A stretch of 64,000 nt of DNA, taken from assembly GCA_016748015.1 (NCBI GenBank), contig JAAOMT010000197.1, positions 334,939-398,938 on the forward strand, written 5' to 3'. How positions within the stretch are numbered: the stretch's first letter is position 1; each line of letters starts with the position of its first letter. Below are positions 12,537 through 27,145 of this stretch, one piece after another. A program made the translations under genes and the position numbers. The notes under the pieces are model-generated. The model saw nothing but the letters and a program-made list of their open reading frames with translations, did no database searches and was not told the origin of the DNA. Source of the DNA: Geosiphon pyriformis. Taxonomy: Eukaryota; Glomeromycota; Glomeromycetes; Archaeosporales; Geosiphonaceae.

Positions 12537-14151
12537 CTATCTCCTTTTTTTATTAATATAACGGCTTGTCCTCTCCGAATAATATTCGAGAAACTCGCGT
12601 TTCTCTGAAGCTCCTAGGCTGGTTTTTCGTAATCTAGTCATTTGGCCCATAATATTTAAGATCTGGTGACCAATTGGGTCTTCTATAGGTATCTTAGGTA
12701 AGGTATAGGGTGATGGTGATGGTGATGGTGATGAAAGAGACTCTTCTGGTACTAGATATTTGACAGTTAACTGATTGTAAAACTATGCACAATTATAAGT
12801 AAAATCAAAATAGTTCAGTTTGTAGTAAAATATCTTTTACATAAAAGAAGACCAACAATTCTAAGGCGGCACTTACTTCACTACAGAGCCTCACAAAATG
12901 CCATAATTTATTGCCAGCTGTATATGTTGGTGAGAAGCTTTCGTAATCATAGCTACAAATATAAGAACCAGTTTAAAAGCTCAAAACATGGATTAATTGA
13001 TGAAATTCAAATTTGAAAATTTTTTTACTTCATGTTCATGATGAGAATTTTGACATTTTGAACTGGTGGCGAGAATTCTTTGAAGACATCACTAAATTTT
13101 AACAGTGCTCGCCCATTAGATGTTGTCGCCTATTACAAAGACAAAGGAAGCCTTTAATAATCACGTTACGATTGAAAATCAATAGGGCATTTTGTTCACT
13201 TACTTCAGGAAATAAGACTATCGGCCCCCAGCCGTTTGATTTCGCAAAACTTACTAATTGGGTAAGACTATATGTAGTAAGATCCGATGGTGGCTCCATG
13301 TCTGGATATGAACCGGTTAATTTAATTGCGGTCCATAGGGAAATGGGGCGGAGCGTGTTTGTGGTTGGATATAGTTGAGTGAACACAGGATCATACCTTG
13401 TAGATTGAAGAAGTATAAACTCAATCATTCTGGTTGTGAACATTGAGAATATTGAAAAGATTTAACAACCTAAATGCGAGGTATAAAAGATCCACATATG
13501 ATGTCCAATTCGATACAATTAAATCTCCCGAATTCAATTGTAGCGAGGCAGAAGAACCGCGATTTTTTGTTATATTTCCTCGACTTTCAAGTGATTAAGA
13601 ATATTCATAAGCGGATAATGAGCTTTGCTGGTTGCAAAGCAAGCAGAAAGTAGAATTCACAAACCCACGGCGTAATGACACATTTTCAGTGCGAATCCAA
13701 TAGAAGCCCATTAAAAAAAGCGCGACTCGGACCAGTATAAAACTTAAACCAAAATGAAAAATTCTATTTATAGGTTTTACTTTTACCTATTTCAAATATT
13801 CGATAAGTCCATGGATGGAAATTGCTTTAACACATTTTGAGTTAAAAGCAGCTCACAAGTGTCAGGCCAACAAGATCAGCGAGTATGAAGAAAATCAAAG
13901 CCACTAGGCTGACTATTAAAATTCTGATTATCCCCAGAATAGGTTTCAACAAGTATCCAAGGATTTTTATCAGGGTTTCGACACAATTTGACCGATTTCT
14001 AGAAGGCTACTTGTCGGATCAGACACAAAAATCAGTGTAATTAACGCAGGAATGTCCAGATGCATGAACCCTCGAAAACACTTACAATTGGAGGTAAGAA
14101 CGGCTGGATGCCGGTACCCAAGTCCTTCGAAACATTGTGGAAAATGTTCAG
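12537..14151 (-). CDS. Lysophospholipid acyltransferase, LOA1/Vps66-like
   Basis: Membrane acyltransferase of the PlsC/AGPAT superfamily, closest in motif layout to fungal LOA1/Vps66, which acylates lysophosphatidic acid in ER and lipid-droplet metabolism. Exons, right to left, are 14151-14086 (partial), 14006-13857, 13786-13665, 13583-13470, 13396-13204, 13129-13029, 12952-12877 and 12770-12537, all in frame to TAG at 12539-12537. The N-terminus has the GTGIQPFLPP signature, then a hydrophobic segment and GFYWIRTENV. Motif I appears as NWTSYVD and motif III as FPEATTSNGR. Near the C-terminus a GGTGAT repeat encodes a Ser-Pro run, followed by LRKTSLGASEKREFLEYY. The initiating ATG was not found; the first exon is open to 14151 and must be preceded by another short exon. 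Confidence 0.85.
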
Positions 14152-14714
14152 TCAGGTGAAGTAAATGCTTTTAGGTTTAAATTTAGTTTAAAGAAATACC
14201 CTCCAACGCGAATATTTTTCCATTTGATTTGGTATGGGTTGGAAAAATTGAATCCATTCAATTTTTCACTTGCTTTTGGGTTGAATATAATTGGCTATCA
14301 GTGTGACTGAACAACCAAGATGAGATTTCATTGGGTATTCTCATCAATTCCTAACCGATGATTCGATTAATCAGATGTTAAGATTTCGTCTCATTAGATC
14401 TGTTAGCGATCGCAAAATAGTGAGCTATTACAAAGCGCAAGCTTAAGGTCAGCAACTAATAAATTTAAAAAAGGATTCTACAAAAAATCTATATAAGATT
14501 AAGTGTATGCCAGTGCTAAACTTCACAGGCGTTAATAATTTGAAGGGGTTTTGAAGAAAAAAATTATTGGAAGAACCCCACTTTTATTTTGCTAACGAAC
14601 TCCAATACGAATTTTTCGAAAGAGAATTTTTACAAAATAGTTCTTGAAATATGCAGGAAAGTAAGGAAGGTAGGTATTTTTTATGAAATTAATTTTTAAA
14701 GAGATTAAGTCGTT

Positions 14715-17487
<2,773 letters not shown>

Positions 17488-18695
17488 TCATGTTCCATGG
17501 AGGTCTACAGGAAATACTAAACTAGTCATCTCGGTTAATTGGTTCGGGATCTTCCTTGATTGGGCAAATTTCTTTTTGACTTTCTTCAAATCATGATAAA
17601 TGCTATAGTCGTAGAGGGCTTCAGTTGTCAGCTGAAGAAGATGCCCAAACAAATCCTATGAAATATAATATAATGAACAAAAGATTCAGAATATTCGATT
17701 ATGTGGAACGATAAATATTTAAATGACAAGAAGCAATCATTCACCATTTCCCTATGTTCTTTGGAAAAGGAACCAAGAACCCATTGAGTGATTGACGTTG
17801 AATCCTGAGGGGGCCTTCCAATGCCCAAACGAAATCTTCGGAAAGAGATTTTGTGTATAAATTTAATCAAATATAACGATCGAGATTTCTATTGAATGCT
17901 GTAAAATACTTCCATCAAATCTCACCTAATAAATTCTGTGGTCCCAAGCGTGTTAGCCACACTTTCTACTCCTCTATGACCTTGCATAGCTGCCAGAACA
18001 CCCCCTCCTAAAGGAGAGCTTTTTAGAAATAAGGCATTTAAAATTACCAAGTGAGCATTAGAAAAAATTTACCTTGAATCATAAGGGCTCCAGGGAGAGT
18101 ATTAAGATCATCACATACTACTATTAATTTTTTGGTGTCTGTTACCCCAAAATGATTAAGGACCTTTTGAATAGATTTCCCAGACTCGTTCATGTTTAAT
18201 AAAGGCTTCATTAATATTACACGGAAGGATTTCTGAAATTAAAATCACCTTAATAGATATGGGGAGATTAAAGGAAAAAGTGAAAAAAAACTGAGTTTTA
18301 CACTTGATGATCCAGTTTCAATTGTATAAGAAAAAGTGGTATCTCGTATGTCAGCTGAATGTCAAAAAACTCTATTAAGAAAAACAGATATTTTTTCTTT
18401 AAATTAGAGTAACATGACCACCTCATACCCATCAAATCAAATCTCCGATAAAATACTGGCAGGGCAGAATTGCCCTCTCCTTGGGAAAATGTCATGACAT
18501 TCGCTAGATAATCGATAAATATGAAACCAGCTATGCAAAAACATCGAAAATTTTGTAAATTTAATAACTTAAGACATGATAGAGGAGGCATTGAGGCTTC
18601 AAGAAGTACTATATAGAACCATTATGACGCGTTGTAGAGTATTGGGAATCAGGGTTGCCTAAGCCAGCAACAACTATGTCTATCGGTCTTGACAT
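17488..18695 (-). CDS. pth1: Peptidyl-tRNA hydrolase, bacterial/mitochondrial type (Pth1)
   Basis: Hydrolyses peptidyl-tRNA released from stalled ribosomes; in fungi the Pth1 type is usually mitochondrial. Seven exons (18695-18620, 18530-18429, 18354-18302, 18232-18073, 18007-17926, 17835-17745, 17655-17488) give exactly 732 nt, 243 residues. GLGNP (11-15) and TRHN (22-25, catalytic His24) open the fold. MKPLLNMNESG (85-95) and VCDDLN (116-121, the conserved Asp) follow, then RLGIGRPP. Oddity: the usual GGHNG loop reads QGHRG (139-143), so the conserved Asn equivalent is Arg142. The Lys-rich tail after about residue 190 is longer than in bacterial enzymes. It starts 149 bp from the divergent coiled-coil gene, so the two may share a promoter region. 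Confidence 0.9.
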
Positions 18696-18844
18696 TATGA
18701 ATCAGGATTATTAAATTATTAGGGCGAAATTTCAAATTCTAAAAAATTTCCGGGATTGACGAAAATTGCAATGCAGGAGATCGAATGATCCACTAATTTA
18801 GAGATCTTTTTTCTTAAGTTCGAGAAAAATTCAACTTTGAATAC

Positions 18845-21148
18845 ATGTCTCAAAATACAGGGTCTCGAAGTTTACCACCGATTCATACTAATTTTACCAC
18901 CGACTTTGGTACTTCCTCCTCTCAGTTTCAAAGTTCCCAGGATCTGGTAAAACAAACCAACTCCCCAGGGAAAAAGAAAAAGGGCGTACATCGTTTAACT
19001 GCCAAATTACAGAGTTTACCAAGATCATACGTAATAAAGAGATCAAAAGCAAATAGCCCTTCTGACAGCACATCCAGTGAAGATGAAAAAGGTAGTTTTT
19101 AACACTCTACCTTTTAGATTTTGGTTCATTGAAGAATGCTAATGCGGAAAATTTATTTGCATCCCTATAAACGCAGCTACACCTGGTCCTCTTGTGTTTG
19201 CAAATAATGCATCAATGCCAGATTTGTCTAAAGAACCCCAGGAATACTCCCAGAATATTTCTGGAAGACTAAGAAAATCACAACAGCGAAGTATCACAAA
19301 TGAGGATTTCAATGGCTATTTGAGCGAAGACAATGTATATTCCTTTAAATCACCTATTTCGATGGTTAATCGGCTAAGATCCCAATCTAGAGCTTTTTCA
19401 TACTCTCCAATACCTCTTTCTGCATCAAAAGTCTTTAGGCGTAAGCTAAAACCTAAAAATAAGCACTCACCAAACTCTGCTGCACTAGGAAATATACTGA
19501 ATCATGAGAATATTGTTTTTTCTTCACCTTCCCCTCGTATTCCAGCATCATCGTCAATAACTGAACAATCAACTGGCAATTCGCAACCTGGAATAGTAAC
19601 TTTGCCAATTGACAGACTTTCAGATCATGTGAACTTCAAAAGAGCTGCGAAATACCAAACTATTCAAAAAATATTTTTGTTTCACAATAGATTAGAACAA
19701 AATAATCATGGCCGTTATATTCTCCTTCAAGTTTCTGAGTATGGGCTGTATTATGGTTTAATACACGATTCACAGGATCTGACATGGTGTATAGAACATT
19801 TTGAAACTTTTGGTGCTCATGATACGAATAATATTAATGTTGAAAAAAACCAAGATAACGAGAATTTTGAAAAAGACAGCCTGTTTAAATATAGCGATGT
19901 TGGGGTTGCTGGGAGTATCCAAGTTGTTGATAAACCAGAAATTGATTTGGCTCGAGTGATGAACCGTGAATCTCCTGATTTACTCATTAGCAAATTTCAA
20001 AACTTGAAATTTGAAAAGCTTGCGGCAATAGATGAAGTGTCTATAACTGATTTTAATAATAACAGTGGTAAGTTATTATCCTTACCCGAACTCATACATT
20101 ATTTCGGCTTGCTTATCTATCAGACTTTTCGCGTTCTCAGAACCTGAACTGTTTCAGATTTCCATAAATAGAAAACGTGAAGTTCTCCTTTTAAAAGCCA
20201 TATCTCTTCAAGAAAAACGAGAATTTTTGAACAGAATCCAATTTTTCGCTAAGGAAAAGCCTCAAAGAGGTGGGGTTTCCACTTTTTTATATTCTGGTTT
20301 GTTATTCTTTAAAACTCAAGAATTCAAAATCCCACTTTGTTTAATTTATAGAAAATTTGAGATTTAGATCAGAGAAAATACCAGCCAAAGGCAATCTTTC
20401 GGAAAAGGCGCAGGAGCCCAGCTCTGATGAGTAAGGCACATATTAACATCAAATTCAATCACTTTGTATAATTTAAAATTAAAAAACCATGATATAAAGG
20501 TACGGTTTCCATCTAGTCGAAGAGCTAGGAAACGAATGCTACCAACATGAAGAAAAGGTTCATGAATTATGCGTATGTATTGAAGCTTTGATCATTGGTC
20601 GATAAAAGTTTCTCTAAATAAATTAAATTTACACTTCCTTTTTATCCTGATAGGAAGTGATAAAAAAGCAAAAACAGCAATTGGATTTTTATATCAGGAA
20701 ATTTCAAGAATTAGATGGACGTTCAAAGGTAGAGGCTTTTCATTCTAAAAGAATCTCTTCCAAAAAATTTTGTGTTGGCCACAATTTTTCTGTAGGATTT
20801 GAACGAATCTATCTTCCATAAACGGGCACGTTCAACAAGGGATATGGAAGAAACTATTAAATTGACTACATGCACAACCACTGAGCTTATTGAAAGGTTA
20901 ACCTTTATCAAGACCAGAATTCGCGGAAAAAGGGATGTTTTAAAACAACATCAGCAATTGGTATTGTAAATTTAATACATGTATACAATGTACGAAACTG
21001 GTAAATATGTTTGGATAATATATTAACTTTTTCTTTTCTGTAGTTAATGATCTTGCAAAAGCAAATTGAAATGCAAAAGCATTCCGTAAAAATGGTATCG
21101 AAATATCAAATGTTACTAGCAGGTGATGAGTTTTCTAGAATTTTCTAG
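18845..21148 (+). CDS. Uncharacterised protein with disordered N-terminus and C-terminal coiled coil
   Basis: Eight exons (18845-19091, 19177-20067, 20141-20269, 20352-20430, 20500-20572, 20654-20728, 20796-20960, 21044-21148) close to 1764 nt, 587 residues. Residues 1 to about 200 are Ser/Pro/Lys-rich and look disordered. A compact-looking region lies at about 220-430, starting near HVNFKRAAKYQTIQKIFLF and ending near KREFLNRIQFFAKEKPQR; the Trp, Tyr and hydrophobic spacing could be a PH-like or other signalling fold. The last 150 residues are predominantly charged helix (HLVEELGNECYQHEEK, EVIKKQKQQLDFYIRKFQEL, then a Gln/Lys/Met-rich end), consistent with a coiled coil. I do not recognise the family. 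Consistent phases through seven introns argue it is a real gene under constraint. Confidence 0.75.
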
Positions 21149-22313
21149 CAGGAAATTTGATTTTGATTCTGACCTTCACTTTTATTTATCCTTGAATCAA
21201 ATTTTAAAGTGATCGTTACTTGTGCCGTAGTAGTGTTTGCATGGTTCCTCCTTAGATGGAAAGCAACAAAGATGAACTAAAAATATATGTTTTATGTAGA
21301 GGTGAACTGTAGTAATGCTTTCCGCCTACATATCTTTTTGATAGATTAATTTGGACATCATTCAATCAATATAGAATTTATATTATTTGCATTGAATTGC
21401 ACTCAAAAAACCGTACTGGAAACGCTTTATAGCACAATATAAAGCATTGTGCCAATACAGCTGCAAATTGTGTTACCCTCGGGTTTGATGATAATCATCG
21501 ATAACCATCAAAGGTTGAACTAGCCCTAACAACCAATCATATATGATTGTAATTTTTTTCTCTCAAATGATGGTCGTTTAAGTCAATCCTATCTGCACTG
21601 CTTTTACCTCTTCATCTCAAATAATTTCACTTCCTCCTTTTTGAAGACTTGCTTTTGATTTTCAAAAATATTAGGAGCAAAAATATAAAGGGTCCTTTGA
21701 AAGCTTTTTTAAATATTCCTTGAAATCTTTTCATTTCCAAACCTGTCCTACCAAGTTGATTCTCCCAGTTTTTTCTGCTCTTGCGCAGTTTCCCATGTTT
21801 GACCCTGGCTAGCTTTTGCGAATTTCTTCCCTTTTCTGTTCGCGCTTAGCACTGCCACTCGCTTCTGTCATTGCTGAATTCCTGTTTTCAAACGACACCC
21901 ACAGATTTGCCTGGGTTCATCTTTCCATCCTGTTTTTACAACACTTTAAAAGGCTTACTTACTTAATCCTCATTCTTGCAGGAAACTTCGAGGTAACTAA
22001 TAATTATTTCTTAACTTTATGATAGATCATATGTGCTTTACATTTCACTTATGTGAACTACTTTTTAGGAGGTATTAGCTGAAATCGTAACCTAAATTAA
22101 AATATTAAATTGGAACTGACATAAAGTTTTTTGCTTTACTTTCTGTTGCATTACCACAGATAATAATTTTCACCTTCAAACACCGCTCTGGTGCTAAATC
22201 CGGCCAAGGACTAACGTTAGTCTTTGACATAAAAGTTTAATTTATATAGATTATCACCAGCAAACACAACTTCTATCATAAACTTCTTTTCCGTTAATTT
22301 AAATCTTCATAAA
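21149..22313. other. Intergenic region upstream of the PRL phosphatase
   Basis: About 1.2 kb with pyrimidine-rich tracts around 21590-21800 that would suit a fungal promoter or leader. No coding or RNA feature could be supported; the open stretch at 21816-22022 lacks family features. Confidence 0.4.
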
Positions 22314-23324
22314 ATGTCTACTTATCGAGGAAATGGAATCCCTGTTGCTATCCAGCAACGATCTCCCATAAATCCGCCAACTCTCATCGAACATAAGAAT
22401 TATCGTTTTTTGATCGCGGATGCTCCTTCAAATAATAATTTGCAACTCTATATTCAGGTATTTGTCAATATTCCTATCATTGCCAGTATTCTTTGACTAA
22501 AGTTAATCAAGTATCAAAATAGATTTTTTATTGGCCTTGCCTATGTGGTTCAATGATTTCAGGAATTCGAAAGATATCATGTCTCCGACGTTGTTCGTGT
22601 CTGCGATCCAACCTATCATGTTGAACCGCTGGAGCAGCGAGGAATCAAAATTCATGTAATTTTTCAAACATTTCAATTTTAGTTGATACTTTATAATTCG
22701 AGACTCACATCTATTTGCTATTATCTAGGATTGGGTATTTGGGGACGGTGAAGCTCCCCCATCCAATATTGTTCATGACTGGCTTGAATTAGTCGAAAAA
22801 CGTTTCGGAAAAGATACGGAGAGTGACGACAAAAAGCACACTATTGCATGCCATTGTGTAGCCGGGCTTGGCCGGTAAGCTAGGACCAGACATATTGCCC
22901 TCGACTCCTTAGCAGCTATGATTCATTTAATGAAAAGCGGTGGTTGTTTCTGGCATCAATATGGTGATCCAAGACGGTTTTTTATATGCAGAGAAAAACT
23001 CTGCAGATACTTACATATTCTTAATGTAAAAAATCCGTCACGAGTCACTTTATTGACATTCCCAGCTATGCTACTACTTTATATTCCATATGCTGTTTAA
23101 TTCGATCTGCTTCTAGTATACTTTTTTTAATGCTCAATTTCTATTTGAATTTCAATTATAGGGCACCTGTGTTGGTTGCTATTGCCCTAATTGAATCTGG
23201 AATGTCACCCCTTGATAGTGTCGTATTCATTCGCGAACGTCGTAGAGGAGCGATTAATAACAAGCAACTGAAGTATATCGAAGGATATAAGAAGAGGTCG
23301 AAGACTAAATGCATTTTGTGTTGA
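22314..23324 (+). CDS. PRL/PTP4A-type protein tyrosine phosphatase
   Basis: Dual-specificity-like phosphatase of the prenylated PRL group. Exons 22314-22457, 22563-22655, 22729-22874 and 23162-23324 give 546 nt, 181 residues, close to the 170-odd of animal PRLs. The P-loop is HCVAGLGR, with nucleophile Cys122 and Arg128, immediately followed by APV as in PRLs. The general-acid loop reads [11 protein letters not shown] (80-90), against WPFDDG in animal PRLs: the second Asp (Asp85) is kept, but Pro is Val and the first Asp is Gly. The C-terminus is basic and ends KCILC, a CAAX-type prenylation motif, so membrane attachment is likely. The rest of the C-terminal half ([25 protein letters not shown]) is standard PRL. 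Confidence 0.92.
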
Positions 23325-23791
23325 CTGCATGATCCTTTTATATTCAAGATAATTTTTTTGGAGAACCCCTTCTATTTCCCCCCAGGATATTTTAATATTC
23401 GATCTTTTAGTAAAGTTGGTGCTTTTAGGGTAAGGGATGACAGAGTCGATTCAAAAAAAAGATCAATATTTTGGCTAAATGCTTCGCCTCGCCAATCTCG
23501 TATTGTAACACGATATAACTCTACCACTATCATCACCTCTCTTATTTATCAAATTCTTAGACATTATGACAAAAATTTAGAGAATTTATTGCCGTTTTTT
23601 GCTTTTTTCAAAACTAAAATTCTCGTATTTTGTATTGGACTTTATGTTTTTTCTACATTAATGTTTAGAATTTGGTTCTCTTTGTTAGGATTCGTTCATT
23701 TCGATAATGGATAAAATTAATGATATAGAGTTCCAAACAAAAAAGAATTAGTCTTCATGTTTTGTTATTTAACATAACTCTGAAGTGGGGA

Positions 23792-24460
23792 ATGTCTGCG
23801 GGTCTACGACCATTATCACTCGTTAAATGTAAAACCCTTGGATCAGATCGAAAAAAAACCATGATTTTCAAATGGCAGAATCCTGTTTACGCTGTATCAC
23901 CAACGTGAGCTTCATCTATACCTGAAAAAGGTGAATCGCTCCCCAAAGAACAGTAACAATGAATCATCATGTACAAATCATAACTAGTCACGAGCCACTC
24001 GGATTTAAAAGTTGGATCACAACAGATTTTAATACTTGGCGTGACCAAAATTTTTGGTCAAATTACATCATTTTCTTGCGTGTTCCAAAAGTCAAATTCA
24101 CGAGAGAAATGGCTGGAACCAGTTGGCAGTTTCGTAACCCTCCTCCGTTACGGTTAGTCTTTGCTTTACACGATCCTTCCTAGTAAATCCCGGAAAGTGC
24201 AATTATTTCACTAAACAGAATTCTATTTTAACTACTAAATCTCCTACAAATTTCAATCGATTGCGATTTTTGTTGTAATTTCCATTATTTGATCAGCCAC
24301 GTAATCTTGGCCAAATTCCTCGGCGGGTTTACAACATTTTGTAAGTTGTTTGAAAAGGTTTAAAATATTTTAGTTGATAAAAAATTACTATTTTTCGACA
24401 GCCCGCCTTGCTGAAATTCGACAAGAATTACTTGCCCAGAATCAAAATATGAAGATATAA
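23792..24460 (+). CDS. Small protein of unknown function, 126 residues
   Basis: Four exons (23792-23904, 23988-24152, 24297-24340, 24402-24460) close in frame to 381 nt. The second exon is Trp-rich (FNTWRDQNFWSNYIIFL), then FRNPPPLRHVILAKFLGGFT, then a short charged helix ending NMKI and TAA at 24458-24460. One hydrophobic stretch near residues 92-103 could be membrane-associated. The size, basic N-terminus (LRPLSLVKCK) and aromatic content would fit a small mitochondrial protein, but I do not recognise the family. Exon 4 also carries one arm of an inverted repeat. The second exon might hide a further short intron. Confidence 0.5.
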
Positions 24461-24537
24461 ATTTCGAGATCTCATAAAATAGAGTGAGACTTTATCTTTG
24501 TAAAGGCAAAAAAAAATTCCCCAGCAAGACGGGCTGT
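24398..24537. repeat. Inverted repeat, 16-bp arms, one mismatch
   Basis: Arm 1 at 24398-24413 (ACAGCCCGCCTTGCTG) pairs with arm 2 at 24522-24537 (CAGCAAGACGGGCTGT) with one mismatch and a spacer of about 108 nt. Arm 1 straddles the acceptor of the last exon of the 126-residue gene and arm 2 is in its 3' flank. Confidence 0.7.
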
Positions 24538-25531
24538 AAAGAACAACCTTAATCAATTTTATTTTTGAATAATTATTGAAAACTTTTAAACCTTTTTTGA
24601 ATAATATATCTTCCGAAAATAGTTATGTAAGTGATCCTTTTGATCGCTTTATTCTTTCCGCTCGATTTTCCAAATAACCTGGAATTGAAAGGCCTAGAGG
24701 ACAATAATAATTGTAATCATCTTTTACCACATTTTGTTTTTTCTTCGGTTGATCCGTTGACCGGTGTGCATATTGCAAAAATTATAAATTAAGTTTAACC
24801 GTTGGTCGATCTCAATGGCCCGTTACCTTCGTGAGTAAATGTTGAAATTTGTTTGCTTCTCACCTCTACTCATTTCATATTCAACGTTTATTCTCTTGGG
24901 TGTAGGGGTTGAAAAAACCTTGGGAAATTGGGGATCATCATCATGGCGAAGCTGATGAAAGCCATCATTGAGATTTTATTTCGAATTAAATGAGATGCCT
25001 TTTGTCTGAAGGAGTAGAAAGAGTTACAATTCATCCTTTTGTATTCTGTTTTTTTACAAATTTTGAAACAATTGGTTTGCTGTTTTAGCATCAGTGAGCC
25101 AAGAATTTCAAGCACTAAGATTGGCTATGTATATATCACTCAATCTTAGAATGAATATATAAAAGCTGAAAAAATAGAGCGCACGGTAGAATCTGAATTT
25201 TAATTTTCATAATAACTAAATGTGAGGACTTATTGATAGTTGAATAAGTCATTAGGCAAATTTTATTAGAGAAAACTGTATCAAAGCATAGCTCAGTATA
25301 ATACGTTTAAGAGATCTCGCTTCTTGATTCAAGGCGCTCAGTCAGTTCAAAAGGATATGTGGATAATTCTAGCATTCTAATTCACCTTTTAAATAACATT
25401 AGTGATTTGACAATGGCTAAATAGTTTTTTTCATAAACCTGAAATTCTCGATCTTTAATCTTCTCATTCATTTATAACAACTAATGCCTGAATCCAATTT
25501 TTGTCTCGGCCAAGAAAGGTCGACTTCAAGG
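24538..25531. other. Intergenic, nothing supported
   Basis: About 1 kb between the convergent 126-residue gene and eL32. A minus-strand open stretch at 24888-25115 has no recognisable features. No RNA gene was identified. Confidence 0.4.
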
Positions 25532-26187
25532 TTAATCAACTTCTTGAGTCCTGACACGAGCTTTCGCCTAATGAATAGAATATATGGGTATATTAGTGAA
25601 AAAATCAATATTGAGAATTTATATCGGAACCGTAATACTCACATTAGTAACTCTTACAGACAATTCATCTGCACGTTTAATAATTTTTACCCTATTTCTT
25701 GAACTAACGTTATGAGCTGGAAATTACAATACGAAAATTGATTATATAGATTAGAGTGAAATGAGAGAACCATTTCGAATTTTAGGATTTTACTTGCCTA
25801 TTTCGGCAGCATAGGTCCTGTTGTGCATCAGCAGCAGTTCCAACTCCTTTACATTAGAAACTAGGAATTTCTTAAAGCCATTCGGCATCAAATGACGGGT
25901 CTTTTTGTTAGAGCCATAGCCGATTTTAGGCATAGGTAATTGACCCTTGAATCGGCGTCGAACACGATTATCAATACCCTTTGGCTTTCTCCATGATTCC
26001 TAAATTTTTAGATGGGTGAGTAGTTATTAAAAGAGATCAGATTAAAATGAGCGAGAAAAAGCTGGGTATAATATTGTCAAAAAGAATGAAAAATTGCCTT
26101 GACGGATTTATATCGGTCAGATTGATGACGCTTGAAAGGCTTTGTACGCTTCTTAACAATTTTGATCTTCTTGACCGGTTGGACCAT
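25532..26187 (-). CDS. rpl32: 60S ribosomal protein L32 (eL32)
   Basis: Component of the cytosolic large ribosomal subunit. Four exons (26187-26098, 25999-25798, 25716-25643, 25567-25532) give 402 nt, 133 residues, the normal length. The sequence is diagnostic: [49 protein letters not shown], and the HNVSSRNR region near the end. The start is the ATG of [13 protein letters not shown]. Oddity: introns 1 and 2 begin with GC, not GT (GCAATT and GCAAGT), while intron 3 is GT-AG. The boundaries are fixed by strong conservation on both sides, so shifting to a GT site would delete or frameshift conserved residues. Confidence 0.95.
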
Positions 26188-27145
26188 TTTCTAAAAAAAT
26201 TTAATATCGAAGAATTGGATAAAAGGAAGCATCCCAATCATTTTTGAAATCTTCTAATATACACATCTTTTTCAATTTGACTGAATCCCAAGTCTGGGGA
26301 GTTGACAAAGCAATGTCACAAAGTTTATTTAAGTATTAGGAATTTGATGACCCAAAACGCATTAACCTGCTGGGACCTAGATCCTTCCTTTGAATAAGGT
26401 ACTTTTGTTATAACTCTAAAATATACTTTATATAAAATCAGGTTCCCAAACTTACTGCCGCTTTGGTCAGCATTAAGAGAAGAAAATTGAAATCACATTC
26501 GGACACAGGAACATTGTAATTCTAAATTGTCTTGAGGAACTGCAGGTAAACACTTACCGAGTGGTGTTAGATTTTAAAGAAGTCACCTAGAAAAAGGATG
26601 GACAGAGAGCGAAAGTTTTTAACTCGCACATTTACATCAATAAAAATTTTATCCGTGAAGAGATTTGATGACGTAGTAGGATAATTCGTTGGATTTTTAC
26701 CATTCAAGATTAAAAACAGATTCGATTTACTTGCTTCCTCCAAGTAAAAATTTAAAAATGAAAGAAATCAAAAGATAAGCGGATATGGGAAATTTGACCA
26801 TTTTTGTCTTTTGGTCGAGATCAATTAACCAGCATGGGTTTAATAATCCTTGAAATTATTACGTTTAGATAAGAGTTTTAGGTGAAAAGCTTCGATCCAT
26901 TATGCTATTCAAAACTGAAAATTAATTACTCTGTGCTAAAGTCTATTACCTCGGATGCTGTAAAGCCTACCTAATGGGATCAATCCTAATAATTTAGAGA
27001 ACACCTATAAACAGCTACTACTCATTATATTTGTTACTGAAATATCAGTAATTATTATTTAAATATCCTATTTCAACCTATTTATTGAATACTCTCGCTC
27101 TTGGGCGGATTGCAACACATCAATAATAGGCAATACTAAGCATTG
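26188..27145. other. Intergenic upstream of eL32
   Basis: About 960 bp holding the presumed eL32 promoter and leader. No coding, RNA or repeat feature could be supported. Confidence 0.4.

Noticed and set aside
23358-23714. 118-codon frame just after the PRL gene
   Set aside because: No family features and composition like 3' flank; not supported as a gene.
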